Shown: piece by piece, positions 1-12,194 of the stretch
How positions within the stretch are numbered: the stretch's first letter is position 1
Layout: the number at the start of each line of letters is the position of its first letter
NCBI GenBank assembly: GCA_015039365.1
Contig: WION01000041.1
Span: 186,001-250,000 of the forward strand
DNA from: Amanita rubescens
Taxonomy: Eukaryota; Basidiomycota; Agaricomycetes; Agaricales; Amanitaceae
Direction of reading: 5' to 3'
DNA length: 64,000 nucleotides
Position numbers and translations under genes: made by a program
Notes under the pieces: generated by a model
Seen by the model: the letters and a program-made list of their open reading frames with translations, nothing else
Database searches by the model: none
Told to the model about the DNA's origin: nothing

Positions 1-2993
1 AATAGAGTTTTCGATATTATTGAGGCGATCCAAGTAAAGGTGGAGGTTAGCATTACGGTCAATCAGTACGAGGAGCAGTCTGTCCCCTTCGAGGAGTTGT
101 GAGTGCCTGGAAGTCAATCAGCCTTGACGCAATAAAGCGATACAAAGGTTGATCTCACGAGATTGAAAACCCTACTGGTAGCTGAAAGGTGTACGACTCC
201 TTAAAATGCGGACTTGGAACCTTGGTTGGATCAAGTCGAAGTTCTTGCTGATCTTGCGTCGTTAGGTGCATGAGATGGATGGTGAACAGAAGAGAAGCTT
301 CCTCCAGTGTCTCTCGTTGGCCAGTAATGCAAAAGTTCTGTGGATTTGATCCTTTACGTTGGCCTAGTGCAGAAAGCTTGAGCGTCTGTTTGTCACAATA
401 ATAACTGAAAATCCTACCTAGTGGTATGACGGAGTTGAGACGCAGAGTATGCCTTGAAGGTAACAGATTAATTAGAATCCATATCAGACATTCCAGAAAA
501 GCCTTACGGTGAATCACACGACTCTGATAGAGAATTTAGTTTCTGGATGAGAGAACGTCCCGCCGCGCGGCTGTCTTGCTCGTTACGCCGGTCTGCGTCG
601 AGCTTCAGCTGCGCCTGGATATCTTCTAGTTGTATATAACGAGCGGAGCGGAAGAGAGTTCGACAGAGCTTATCTACAACGCTTTCAAGGTACTTTTGAG
701 CTTGATCGTGCGCATCCATTATTGTTTCCTGGAACATAGAAGGTATAGCGAGCGAGATACTCTCGAGATCCGCGATGAAGTTTGGATCGTTAATGAGAGA
801 GGATTCGTTGACGCCATCCTTGAGCATCTTATCAGCATTTCGTATCTCAGCTTGTGTTGGCTTAGGCGTTTCATCGGCTGGCATCGCGATCTCATGGAGG
901 ATGGAGGCTAGAGTATTCTGCAAATGCCGCCTATCGTCCTTGGAAACCGATCGAATGAGTTTAGTTATTTGAGCCTCGGTCATGTTGATGAGGTTCCGGG
1001 ATAAATAGAGGACAAGAAGGATCTTTTCCTTTGATTTTCTGAAGCGGATGTCGATGATACGCTTACAATTGGTTCGGCGAAGTTCATCTGCGAAATTCTC
1101 CGCGATTTGCGGGTGCATTGTTGTTAGGTTGAGATAGGATTCTAGGAAACAAGATCAATATGAATATGGAGCTATCAATACAATGATTAACCATTTAATC
1201 TTGATTCGTCGTCAACGGTGAGGGCTGGGACAGAAGGAAAACATCGGGAACGATCAAGTGTGCTATACATTTGTTTGTCAGCAGGGCACTAGAGAGAGGG
1301 GCGAGAACGGACGGGTAGCCAGAAAATACAGCATTAACAACTGCGAACCGGATGCTTGACTCTGTCTGAGCCCTGGCCTCCCTCAACTGGTCTTGAGCTT
1401 CATTTAGCTGAGCTTCCATGCCCTTGCGGTATGCTAATCTAATGGCACCAACTTCCTTCGTCCAGATACTACACTCGTCAGGGAAACGCTTGTTGAGCCC
1501 CGATCGGACGAGGCTATTGAGTGATTTGGGACCAATATTCTCTGAAATTTGTAGACGCTCCTTCAGCCTGCCAACAATCAGAAAAACGTGAAGGGAGATG
1601 TGGCTTCAAAGGCGTACAAACTATCTTGTAGTATGAAGGCGCTAATCTTCCGGGAGTTGAGAGTCTTGACGGAACTCTTAACAGGCACATATTGTGTTGT
1701 CAAGAATCCTTGTCTCGTTTCACCGAACAATAGGCGTGGTTTGAAGAATTCGGGGTCCAAATCACACTCCGGGTGCAATTCGGCGGTGACGAGCTCATCG
1801 GAAGCGCACTAACAAGTCAGGTAATTATTGATACATGGACAAGGATGGAAGGGTAACACACCTCGAATCCTTGGCGTACAGTGACGCCTTCTTCTTGTTC
1901 CTTCGTTTTCGCAACCTCGAAGGTGTACAACCTATCGGTATCGTCTTCGTCGGATTCAGAAAGCTGGTCGTCGCTGATTGAATTGCTCCAAATCATGGAT
2001 TCCGCGTGGTCGTTGGAGATCAGTGCTGTGACTTGATCACAAATCGTCGTGAGGTATCTGAGGATCCGGATGTCAATGCCCTTTATCTTATATAATATGT
2101 TCCAAGAAGAGCTCACCTTATGAAAGTGACGCGATTCCGGCGCACAGGTGGAGAAGCATCGTCGTCCCATGTCGACTCTTCTGGCCAATATACTACATAC
2201 ATTTTTTCCACTGCGCCGACGAACTCCGAAACGCGGCAGATGTATAGGCCAGAGCGGAGGGCTGGCCTTTCGGTTCTTGCTTCCGGGGAAGCGATTAATT
2301 TTTCCGAGCTATCGAGATGTCAGTAACAAGAATTGGATTACGAACTAGAGAGCGACATACATTGTATCGTCAATGACACCTGCAGAAACCAAAAAGCGAA
2401 CAATCTCCTCTTTGCTTCCGTAAATCCCAGTAGGCTTGACTTGAAACTTGTCAAGAGCCTTGAAGTCGACCTTCGTCAAGGACATGTAAGCGTTGGGAGA
2501 TATTTCGTTTAGGAAACATTTCATTGAATCTTGAGCGATGATGATCTTGTCGACTTTGTGGATGTCAGAGCTAAGTTACGATGCCATCTGTCGTCATCAT
2601 ACCTAGACCGCTGGTGCCACGCTCGCTGATCAAGTCAAGGATGCGATACATTCCCGGGATAGAGGAACAAAGATCCTCTTTGGAATGGGATTCTTTATCA
2701 ACCTATAAAGACAGGAGGATCTCATAGTGTAACTTTTGAATGACCCTGATCGTATAACTACTCACGTCTTCCGGTTCTTGGTTCACTTGATGTCCGTCGA
2801 CTTCTATGGAATTGGTGGTGTCAATTTCCTCGTCTTCAATCTCATCATCGAGATCGAGATCTAGGAATGATGAATCGGAGAACTCTGATTGCGAGTCGTC
2901 TGATGCAGGTGTAGAATCATTCAAAACCGTGAACGGATCTTCAGTCGATTCAATGTCGACATCAGGACTGTCCACTTCCAGACTGGTGGACAT
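1..2993 (-). CDS. Large hypothetical protein, 3' end beyond left edge
   Basis: Multi-exon gene on the minus strand. ATG at 2993 begins an acidic Asp/Glu/Ser-rich N-terminus (2703-2993). Splicing on GT-AG signals gives continuous coding through a block containing IYGSKEEIVRFL (about 2360-2580), a block ending RVTFIR (about 2120-2300), then 1817-2040, 1578-1800, 1195-1550, 504-1118 and 155-517. A final intron (donor GTGAGATC near 154, acceptor near 100) joins to an exon still open at base 1, so the gene continues out of the window. No catalytic motif, signal peptide or membrane segment is visible. The layout looks like one of the large unannotated protein families of Agaricomycetes, but I do not recognise a named domain. 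That these exons form one gene is inferred from splice phase. Confidence 0.6.
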
Positions 2994-3807
2994 GTTCAAG
3001 GGCGGTATAGGTCGGATGCAAATTGTCAGTGCAGAGTGTGTGTTGTCCTCAGCGGAAGGCGATTGTTCTACGTGATGAGGTACTAGTAGGGGATTGGAGG
3101 GGATCCAAGGCCGTTAGCTGATAGGGAAAATGGACGGCCATTCAGCTTATTATACACCCTAAATGCGTCGATACCGAAAACGATTAAGGTTTGGGTTTCA
3201 ATGGAGAGAAGAGGCGACATTGGCAGTCCGTGTGATCAAACCAAGTACGTAGGTCCAAGTGGGTCCCCGCTGGAACACGAGGATGATGTCTGCAGCAAGG
3301 AATGAATTGCAAATGACGGCGTCATTAGTAACTTGAAGATGTATTCGTTGGGCACTTTTTCTTCACCTCGGCTAGTTCAAGACCCACTGATCCCTAAAGC
3401 GGATAGATTTTTTGAACCTTCAAGTTCTGGGCTTCCAGTGGGCTTCCATACTTACTTACGTGATGCATGATGGGTGCGCCGTTCCACTGGATTCCTGTCC
3501 GATTCGTAACCTGTTACTAACATGTTAATATTGAACATGCGTGAAATTAATCACCGAGCCTTAGCGTGGGTGCGCCCAGCTGTTCAGCGACGCCCTCAAG
3601 CCTCGTCCTGCCTGCTCCCGTCGCCATCCGCTTCCAGCGCACAATCCTTATCCCAACCTCACTATCGAAGTTCTGCACGTACTGCCTGGTCCGCAATTTT
3701 GACTCCGCGGCATCCCACGCCTCGGACATTGCCGGGATGATTGGTTTTGTTAGGATTTCACGAGCATAGCCTGGCCAACGTTGGAACAGACATCCGCTGA
3801 TGCCATC
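2994..3807. other. Intergenic, divergent promoter region
   Basis: About 0.8 kb between two genes transcribed away from each other, so it should hold both promoters. Open frames at 3522-3921 overlap the start of the F-box gene on both strands and look like shadows. No repeat or RNA gene seen. Confidence 0.5.
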
Positions 3808-5085
3808 ATGTCTTCGATTGCACAAAATATTCCGGAGGACATCATTTACGAGATTTTCACGCATTTCCCCACGCGTCTGAGCGTTTTCGATTCCGAATAC
3901 TTTCCGTGGTATCTTGGCCATATATGCTCAAGATGGAGGATTGCGTTCTTATCGTCACCCCGGATTTGGGACTATATTTGTCTACGTGATTACAGCAACA
4001 GCGCCTATGCCTGCGATCCGAGAAAGATGAAACGCTTCACCGACATAGTGACCTTCTTTCTGGAGAAAAATCCGGGGTGTCCATTCGATCTAGAGTACGC
4101 TTGCAACCATGATCCAGACGCGGTGAACAATCTGTCTCACATTTTGGAAATGCTAGTCAAGGAGTCGGCGCGCTGGAGGGATGTAACTTTTATCATTGGT
4201 GTTTTGGAGGTTCCGGTGCTGTCCCGCGTGAAGGGCCGCCTCCAATCGATGCGCTCTCTGTCAATGCATAGCAAATTATCCGGGACGCGGCTAAATCTAT
4301 CGCCCCAGGCCATCGATGATTTCAACAATGCCTTCGTGGATGCGCCATCCCTAACACACCTCGTGTTGACCGGTATCCCACACCGAAGTTGGGAAACCAA
4401 TTGGACCCACTTAACTTCTCTGACATTGCGGGACGTACGTGTCGGAATGGTGGAAAGTAACCTTTCACGGGCGTCGAACGTTGAAAGGTTGAGAATCGGG
4501 CCTAGCTACTGGGAACTCGAGGACAATGATGACGCAGAGATCATTACACTTCCTCGCCTCACGTACTTGGAAGTATACATATACACTTGGGTAAAGATCG
4601 TCAAAGCTCCTGCGCTCCAGGAATTGCGGCTGGTAAACCTTTACGATACGAACGATTCTCGTGATATCGTCGCATCTTTATTGCGCAGGTCGAATTGCAA
4701 GCTCACGCGTCTTACATTTGGGATCGGCTTTGGACCCGTTAACCTGGCAATTCTGCAATGTACCCCCGAGCTAACGCACCTGAGGTCAGACGGCCGTGGT
4801 CCGGCCTTTATGACGATGCTTTCAAACATGAGTCAAAAACCGGATTTTCTAGCACAGCTTCAAGTACTGGAAATTGTGGACTTGCATAGTTCTATTTTCA
4901 AGGACGGTGTTAAAGCGCTGGTAGACTTGATGTTACTGCGGAAAACATGTGTCGAGGGGGTTAAGCCTATTGAAAAGCTTCGTTGCCTTTTGATTAGGCA
5001 TCGGGGAGAGTTGCTCGGTCAGATGCAAAAGCTGAGAGAATTGTGCAAAGAGTTGGGCATACAGTTCTCTTGTACTAAGTTGTAG
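3808..5085 (+). CDS. F-box-like protein, intronless, 425 aa
   Basis: A single uninterrupted frame of 425 codons. The N-terminus (about residues 5-50: IPEDIIYEIF, then CSRWR and a following SSPRIWDYI) has the F-box-like pattern of agaricomycete F-box proteins: a Pro-Glu-Asp/Glu-Ile/Leu helix start, then Cys-x-x-Trp-Arg and a Pro-x-Leu/Ile-Trp. The remainder is Leu-rich with LRR-like spacing (THLVLTGIP, LTSLTLRDV, LQELRLVNL) and would recruit substrates. Such proteins link targets to Skp1-Cul1 ubiquitin ligases; the target here is unknown. The frame is open 27 nt further upstream, but only from a TTG; the first ATG is at 3808. Agaricomycetes carry very large families of these genes. Confidence 0.8.
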   Translation: MSSIAQNIPEDIIYEIFTHFPTRLSVFDSEYFPWYLGHICSRWRIAFLSSPRIWDYICLRDYSNSAYACDPRKMKRFTDIVTFFLEKNPGCPFDLEYACNHDPDAVNNLSHILEMLVKESARWRDVTFIIGVLEVPVLSRVKGRLQSMRSLSMHSKLSGTRLNLSPQAIDDFNNAFVDAPSLTHLVLTGIPHRSWETNWTHLTSLTLRDVRVGMVESNLSRASNVERLRIGPSYWELEDNDDAEIITLPRLTYLEVYIYTWVKIVKAPALQELRLVNLYDTNDSRDIVASLLRRSNCKLTRLTFGIGFGPVNLAILQCTPELTHLRSDGRGPAFMTMLSNMSQKPDFLAQLQVLEIVDLHSSIFKDGVKALVDLMLLRKTCVEGVKPIEKLRCLLIRHRGELLGQMQKLRELCKELGIQFSCTKL

Positions 5086-5231
5086 TTTTACATAGCATGT
5101 TGCGCTGGCGCAGGTTCAGGTTTACGCTTCCGTGCGCAGAGTTGTCTCGGCTCGGACCGGCTCAGAGGCTAAATATAGCATACGTGAAGAAGTGACAAAA
5201 GACGCGTGACAGTTTTTCCTTCACTCCAACC

Positions 5232-7707
5232 ATGGCCGCTTCATTTGCGCGCCTTGCAACAACTGCAACTCGTTACCTTCTCCGTTCTCCAGCCAGTCTC
5301 AGACCTTTCTCTGCTCTCTCATGGAAAAATTCGTTAACCCCAACTCAACGACTAATCTATTCCCATTCTTATTCTTACTCTACAGCCGCTTCTGCAATTA
5401 ATAGTGAAGTCACAGACTCTACCGAGTCTAGCAAAAATTCTTCTGCACCCCTAGACCCTCTCGCATTACCCTTTTCTACCCTCCAATCTAAAATCCACCC
5501 CAACACTTACACAGCACTAACACAAAAACCATTCAAACTTGAAACCATGTCCCACGTTCAATCCAAAGTGCTCCCTCTCCTCCCGAAACTAGCTGACCCT
5601 TTCAACCCGGACGACCCCGAAGCAGACTCCTCCTCCTCCTCGTCACCTCGCGACTTGCTCGTCAAAGCGAAAACGGGCACGGGGAAAACCCTCGCGTTCC
5701 TAGTCCCCGCCATAGAAAAACGTTTACGTTCAATAGAACATAACGCTCAAACACGTGTCACCGACGCGGGGTTGACTGCGGATCGTTCGTTGCAAAACCG
5801 AGCTCGTCGGTCGTTCTTGATGAAAAACGTGGGGACGTTGGTGATTAGCCCAACGCGCGAGTTGGCGACGCAGATTGCGAATGAGGCGTTGAGGTTGACG
5901 ATGCATCCATCCAGAGTTTCAAGTCCACCTTTTGGTGGGAGGAGAGTTTAGGAAGAAGCAGGTGTTTGATTGGGCCAAGGGATCGAAGGATTTGGTGGTT
6001 GCTACGCCTGGGAGGTTGAAGGATTTGTTACAGTCTGAAAGGGGATTTTCGGAAGCGCTGAAGCAAACACAGTTGGTGGGTGCCTTTTTCTCTCTCTTCC
6101 TTTTCATGCACGGACTGATGACGCGAAACTGTAGCTTGTTTTGGACGAGGCGGACTCGTTATTGGACATGGGATTCCGAGATGATATCGAAGAAATTCTC
6201 ACGTATCTTCCTCCCAAGAAAGAACGACAGACGTTCTTGTTCTCGGCTACCGTTTCCCCCGCTATTCAGCAAGTTGCCAGGGCCTCGTTGGATTCGAATC
6301 ACAAGTTTATCAACTGCGTAACGGAAGACGATGTTCCGGTGCATACAAAAGTCAAACAGTACCACACCGTGCTACCCAGTGCGGCTGACCAATTGCCTCA
6401 CGTCATACGTCTCCTCGCACACGAGCAACTCACGAACCCAGGGTCGTCAAAGACAATCGTATTCTTACCTACGACGAAGCAGACGCAGCTCTTCACTTCC
6501 CTTTTGCGCGAAATGAAAGGGGCGTTACCTGCAGGGAACCACACCCAGATTTACGAAATGCACTCAAAGCGGACGATGGCGACTCGGCAGACCACGTCTG
6601 CTGATTTCCGAGCGGACAAGACCTGGGTGCTCTATCTTGGTCACTTCCGACGTGTCTGCTCGCGGTGTTGATTACCCCGGTGTGACGAGAGTCATCCAAG
6701 TGGGTATTCCAGCTACGACAGACCAGTACGTGCATCGGGTCGGGAGAACCGGAAGAGCCGGAGCGGCCGGAAGGCAAGGAAGAGGCGACCTAGTCTTGTT
6801 GCCTTGGGAAATGGACTTTGTGACGTGGGAATTGAAGACTATGCCTCTCAAGCCTGTGACGGTCAGCGAGCTGGATCGACAAATGACCGAATTAGCGGAA
6901 GAGTTGGACGCAAATCCGCAGACCTACTTTAGCACGTATGGTCCAAAGGTGGAGGAAGTTGCGCAAGAACATTGGCAAAACCAACGGGGTTTCGGCGCCA
7001 TTGGAAGGGTGCGGTCGAGGGCGCCTTTCGGTCCGGAACTGTTCACCACGCCCTATACGAGGATTGCAAAGGACATCGAGGGGCGTACGGAAACCTTGCG
7101 CGATGAGATTGATGAAGAAGCTATCGACGAGACGTTCATGGCCATGCTGGGATTCTACAGCGCGCGATCGACCGAGTTGCGGATGGACAGGCAAGCGGTG
7201 TTGGAGGTGTGTAAGCAGTGGGCCGTGCAGGCGGGTGGGATGACGAGTCCGCCGATGGTTTCCCCGTCGATGATGCAGAAGCTTGGGATACCTAGATCCT
7301 CGACCGAGTCCGAGCCCTCGAGGAAGTTTGGGCTGAGGAGTCCTCGGGCGGACCGGTGGATGGGCGGTGGGGAGGAGCAGAGTAGCTCGTACGGCAATCG
7401 GGATGGGCTGAGGAGCTCGTACGGTAATCGGGGTGGCGAGAGGAGCTCGTATGGTAATCGGGATGGTCAGAGGAGCTCATACGGTAATCGGGATGGTCAG
7501 AGGAGCTCGTATGGTCAGAGGAGTTCGTACGGCAGTCGGGATGGCCAAAGTTCGTACGGCAGTCGGGACGGGATTGACCGGGGCCGAGCGCAAGCTGATT
7601 GGAGGGGAAGAGAGCAGAGCATTGGCGGGATGATGGGCAACCCAAAGTCTTGGTTGCCCCGCGGTAAACGATCTCGAGGACACGACACGGACGAGTTCAG
7701 GTTTTAG
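5232..7707 (+). CDS. Mitochondrial DEAD-box RNA helicase (Mss116-like), two frame breaks
   Basis: ATP-dependent RNA helicase. An Arg/Ser-rich, acid-poor N-terminus ([18 protein letters not shown]) suggests mitochondrial import. Motifs in order: I KTGTGKT (near 5673), Ia SPTRELATQ, Ib [55 protein letters not shown]. An intron at 6076-6134 (GT-AG) joins TQL to LVLDEAD. The frame breaks twice by one extra base: at 5907-5908, where removing a C gives [15 protein letters not shown], and at 6622-6624, where removing a base gives [12 protein letters not shown]. The tail (7380-7570) has short repeats of the type [10 protein letters not shown], a basic RNA-binding tail typical of Mss116-type helicases. 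The breaks are either assembly errors or a decayed gene; strong conservation around them favours errors. Likely role: splicing of mitochondrial introns and RNA remodelling. Confidence 0.85.
7375..7570 (+). repeat. In-gene tandem repeats coding [10 protein letters not shown]
   Basis: About seven imperfect copies of a 24-30 bp unit near the 3' end of the helicase gene, each coding a version of [10 protein letters not shown]. The copies keep the frame and differ mostly at synonymous or conservative positions, so they behave as coding repeats. Confidence 0.8.
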
Positions 7708-7790
7708 TCTTACTAGATCTTTTTTAAGTAGTTATGTTTGTCTTTGTTGACTTAAACTTATCTCTTCTCTCTCACAAAAATCGTCTCGCA

Positions 7791-10110
7791 ATGACAAAAT
7801 TCATCCTCGTATCGGGGGGCGTCGTTAGCGGGATTGGAAAGGGTGTGATTGGTGCGTTTCAGTTGGGGGGTGAAATAAAAAAATGTTTTTTTGAATGCTT
7901 GACGCGTTAGCTTCGTCTACTGGATTGTTACTCAAGACTTTGGGTCTCAAAGTCACTGCGATCAAGATTGATCCTTATATGAATATCGATGCGGGTACGA
8001 TGAGACCTACAGAGCACGGTAAGACGAGGGCAAAAAACGTGTACTAATCTCATACCTACTAAATGATATACGCCAGGTGAGGTGTACGTCCTTAACGATG
8101 GAGGAGAGGTCGATCCTCGATCTGGGAAACTACGAACGATACTTGAACGTGACGTTATCGAGAGATAACAACATTACAACTGGAAAAATATACAGAGAGG
8201 TGATCGAAAAAGAGGCGAGTGGTCGTGTCAAAGTCGTTCCGGTGTTTTTTTTGACACGCGTTATAGCGAAAAGGCGCGTATCTAGGGAAAACTGTGCAGA
8301 TCGTACCACACGTTACGAACGAGATACAAGATTGGATCGAACGCGTTGCGAAGATCCCCGTCGACGAAACGGACGAGCGGCCTGATGTGTGTATCGTCGA
8401 GCTCGGTGGGACAGTAGGCGATATCGAGTCAGCGCCGTTCATAGAAGCCATGAGGCAGTTTCAGTTTAGAGTTGGCCATGAGAACTTTGCGCTCATTCAC
8501 GTGTCGCTTGTGCCTGATATGCATGGGGAGCAAAAGACAAAGCCAACCCAGACGACGGTACATTCGCTTCGCGGGTTGGGACTCTTACCAGATCTCGTGC
8601 GTCGCGTTTAACGTCCCCGCGTTTTTTTGGGAGGGACTGATGATTCAGTCGTTAGATCGCGTGCAGATTGTTAATTCCCCAACCACTCAATGCGGCGACA
8701 AAGGACAAGATATCCATGTTCTGCCATGTTGCTCAGGAACAGGTGTTTGGCATTCACGATGTCACGTCTGTTTACCACGTTCCTCTGCTCTTGCAGAGTC
8801 AAGGAATCGTAGAGTACCTCACTAGACGGCTGCAGCTCGAGAAGGTATCCGTTCCGGAAAATATGAGGGAAAATGGTCGGTTGTTGATGAGACGGTGGAA
8901 GGAGATGACATCCGGGTGAGTGCTAATGTACTCGAACGATCGCGACTGATGTATGAACGCGCAGCCAAGTACGACTGTTCGACTCGGTGACCATCGCGTT
9001 GGTGGGGAAATACACCGATTTGAGGGATTCCTACATGTCGGTTATAAAAGCGCTCGAGCATTCCGCATTTAGAGTGCGCCGAAAGTTGAACATTAGCGTG
9101 CGTTTTTCGGTCCCTCTCCTTGCGTTTCTTACCGTTTTTGTCACAGTGGGTAGAATCATCTGACCTCGAGCCAGAGATGCAAGAAACCAGTCCCGCGCGA
9201 TATCACGACGCATGGCGGTCTGTCGTCGTCGCGAATGGGATCCTCGTCCCCGGTGGGTTCGGCCAGCGAGGATCGGACGGGATGATGCTCGCTATCAAGT
9301 ACGCGCGCGAGTCAAAAGTGCCTTTTCTGGGCATCTGCTTTGGGTTCCAGCTTGCCGTTGTGGAATGGGCGAAGAACGTGCTCAATTTGCCACGTTAGTC
9401 TTTTTTTTTTCGCGTTCATCGAAGGTGGGTTTTTTGACGAACGCGCTGTAGATGCCACGTCGGGCGAGTTTGACCCAGAGGCGAAAGATCCTATCATCGT
9501 CTTCATGCCCGAGATTTCACGGACGCATATGGGTGGTACGATGCGTCTCGGGCTTAGGCCTACCGTTTTTGAAGAGGGGAGCGAGACTTGGTCGAAAGCG
9601 CGGGCGCTGTACGGTGGTGCCGGCAAGATTTGGGAGAGGCATCGACACCGGTACGAAGTGAACCCTTCTTATGTCGATCGATTGCAACAGAGCGGGCTGT
9701 GCTTTGTTGGAAAAGATGAAAAAAAGGAGAGAATGCAAGTATTGGAGCTTAAAGGTTCGCGTCGCTATTACCGTTCTACTTCTACGGCTTACTACACACG
9801 GCCGACTTAGACCACCCTTACTTTATCGGTTTGCAAGCTCACCCAGAGTTTTGCACGCGCCCACTGAATCCATCCCCTCCATTCGTCGGTTTCATCGCCG
9901 CGGCGTCCGGACAGACCGAATTTGATGAAGCAACTCGAAATACAGAAAACCACGTTCAAGCCGCCTCATCCCGAACATGCGATGGTGGGCGAGGCAGAGC
10001 TGAAGGCGGGGTTGGGATTGAAGGAAGTGTTTGTGACTAGTCCGGTAGATGCGGTGTCGAGGAAGGAACCGGTGAATGGTTGGGCGACACCAAAGGAGAC
10101 GAGGGAGTAA
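7791..10110 (+). CDS. URA7: CTP synthase, nine exons, two frame breaks
   Basis: Glutamine-dependent amination of UTP to CTP, cytosolic. Exons: 7791-7851, 7911-8018, 8077-8214, 8267-8596, 8656-8915, 8965-9097, 9147-9393, 9452-9754, 9811-10110. The synthase domain opens with [12 protein letters not shown] and carries [22 protein letters not shown] and [16 protein letters not shown] blocks. The glutaminase domain has [10 protein letters not shown], the nucleophile Cys in FLGICFGFQ and the His-Glu in QAHPEF. The third intron uses a GC donor (GAG|GCGAGT, 8215-8266), which restores [12 protein letters not shown] exactly. One extra base at 8115-8116 and one at 9928-9930 break the frame; deleting one base at each restores [12 protein letters not shown] and [15 protein letters not shown] synthase is normally essential, so two frameshifts suggest sequence errors unless another copy exists. 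Confidence 0.92.
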
Positions 10111-10555
10111 TTTATGATCTATGTTACTGTGGAAAAGAGATCTGTGTGCTTATTTATGTTTTAAAAAAAATGTATTGTGTATAGACATGGTAATGACAGT
10201 ACAAGTGTATGAGTCAATATCGCACACAACTTGCGGGTAGGGTTAATGCAAGCGATCCCACGTGTACCCAAATGGGGGAGCGCTTAGTTGAGCCTAAACC
10301 TACTTACTCAGAACGTGACGATACTTCACGCCTACTCATGCCTACTTGACCACCGGATTACCGCGTCCTCTGATATCCTTACCTCCGTACGTTCACGTCA
10401 GACCTGGTTCTTGAACGGGCTTGTCGGGCAGCGATCCTTGAATCATATCTTCTTTAGACTCGGGCTTCGCTCCTGCCTCCGTCAACATCAAGATCATGAT
10501 GGACGCATTGATATATATGTACTATTCCTCGTTTAGGCCCGCTACCATGGAACGG

Positions 10556-10599
10556 TACAAAAAGTGTTGCGCCTGATTCACACCCCAGAGCTGGTCTCC
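10556..10599 (+). promoter_or_regulatory. Core promoter: TATA-like box plus GAGCTGGTCTCC
   Basis: TACAAAAA at 10556 and GAGCTGGTCTCC at 10588-10599, 32 bp start to start. The ATG follows at 10620, so the 12-mer sits where transcription should begin. Confidence 0.6.
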
Positions 10600-10619
10600 A
10601 CTTGGTCTCCTTACTACCC

Positions 10620-11707
10620 ATGTTTTTTTCATACGCACTCCTTTTATTCCTCCTTGGCACTTCTGTGACTGCCCGCCCGTTGGACCCGACGGTCCACCTT
10701 ACACACTCGTTAAAAAGAGTGAAAATCTCTGTCTCTGGTATGAATATACAAAATGGTCATACGCTATGGTATCGGCTAGAACCTCCAAAGGATCATCAGG
10801 TCAGTAAAATATTTCCAATTTTGAAAACCAAGTTTCTGTGTATCTCACATACTACAGGACCGGGATAAAGACCATCGTAATGATGTTGCCCAAATCAACA
10901 CGGACGGATTTGTGGTTTTTGATGGTTTTGGATTCCCGTCCTGGGTTTCGTCCGACTGGAAATGGTGACGACCTGCAGAATGTAAACTTGAGGCGGATGG
11001 TGGGCGTCTGGGGTGCGGTGCCAAATGTCAGTGTTCCATCGCAATTTTACAGCCTTTGAGGTGTCTTATCTGATTTCATAGGGTAAAATGTCGAGTGAGG
11101 AGCGCAACCGTGAGCTAAGCTGCCAGATGACACGCCCTTGGTCCACGAAAAAGATCGAGGAGTCCGGAGAGGTCAAATGCCAGGTAATAGAAGCGAAAGC
11201 TAGTGGGACTGTTGTCTCCACTTCTCCACATGTCGGAGCTGATAAGTGGTACCGGATAAAGGTCAGCAGAAAATTGCTAATATTTATTGATTGTATTTCA
11301 CACCTGCCGCAGCCTGGCAAATCTGGGGGTGACATGAACGATGTTTTTTGGGCGTTCAGTTCCAATGGACCCCCAAGACATCAAGTTCTCGAAAGCAATG
11401 GGAATATAGGCCCTTCTAACCTTGCACAGGTAACAGCGGATCGTTTCATGGGTACGTTCCGCGTGATGCCATCTGTCAGTGGTTTAGTGCAACTTGCTTG
11501 ACATGTCTTACCGGATTGACGTTACAGAAGGGCGTCGAAATGGAGCGCCGTCGCGATCTGTTAATCATCACAAAGCATGAGGAGGTTCAGACTCGGAAGT
11601 CACTGACGGGGAAGACAAAGGTTGCCAAGCAATATAAGTTTTTTGGGCCAGTGAAAACGCAACAGGTGTTTGATTATCGACTCGTTCGCCCGTCTCCATC
11701 GGTGTGA
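10620..11707 (+). CDS. Predicted secreted protein, family 1 copy A
   Basis: Unrecognised protein of about 289 aa. Exons 10620-10799, 10858-11026, 11082-11261, 11313-11474 and 11528-11707, all GT-AG. Residues 1-18 (MFFSYALLLFLLGTSVTA) form a clear signal peptide, so it is probably secreted. The coding sum is 871 nt, one too many; an extra C at 10935-10937 in exon 2 explains this, because the matching exon of copy B is exactly 168 nt against 169 here. After the signal peptide the protein is a twofold repeat. Each half runs WYR then an intron, a variable stretch ending VWGAVPN or FRVMPS, an intron, then a Met-rich start and ERNREL or RRRDLL. I know of no domain of this shape. Acidic and basic residues are mixed and there are few Cys, so it is not a typical Cys-rich effector. 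Confidence 0.65.
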
Positions 11708-12194
11708 CTATTGGCGCAACCACAGAAGTTTGGGACCCTCCTTGTGTTACACCGAAATCTAGCGTACTTTCATTATTCCAAGTGATGTAATCCTATATTC
11801 ATATCTGTTACCAAGTCCCTCTTCGAACATTTGAAAGATTCCTACAGGTGTATTCTCAGGTATTCTAACATGGGTCATGAACTGATGATGTTCTTAGCCG
11901 ATTGGTACCGCTACTACACTCATTTCTCGTCATCCCACTCGTCCTGCCATTATGCGCTGGTTCAGCTTTTGGCTAACGCGATCATCTCACTAGCTACTGC
12001 ACGCCTACTACTCATAGCCGCTTGACGACTGGGTTATGATATCCTAGGACCTCCGTGCATTCACATCAGACCTGGCTACATTTGGTCCTCGAGCGGGCTT
12101 GTCGGGCGTCCCCTGAATCCTGCTCGCTCTGTCAATTTTAGTACTTAATAATATCAAGATCATGATGGACGCATTGGTAGCCACCATGCAACGG
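11708..12194 (+). other. Spacer between tandem copies
   Basis: 3' flank of copy A and duplicated promoter-distal sequence of copy B. GATCATGATG at 12158-12167 matches the element at 10492-10501 upstream of copy A. No further gene seen. Confidence 0.5.

Noticed and set aside
8206..8275. A third frameshift in CTP synthase near 8,215
   Set aside because: A GC-AG intron at 8215-8266 restores the conserved sequence without any indel.
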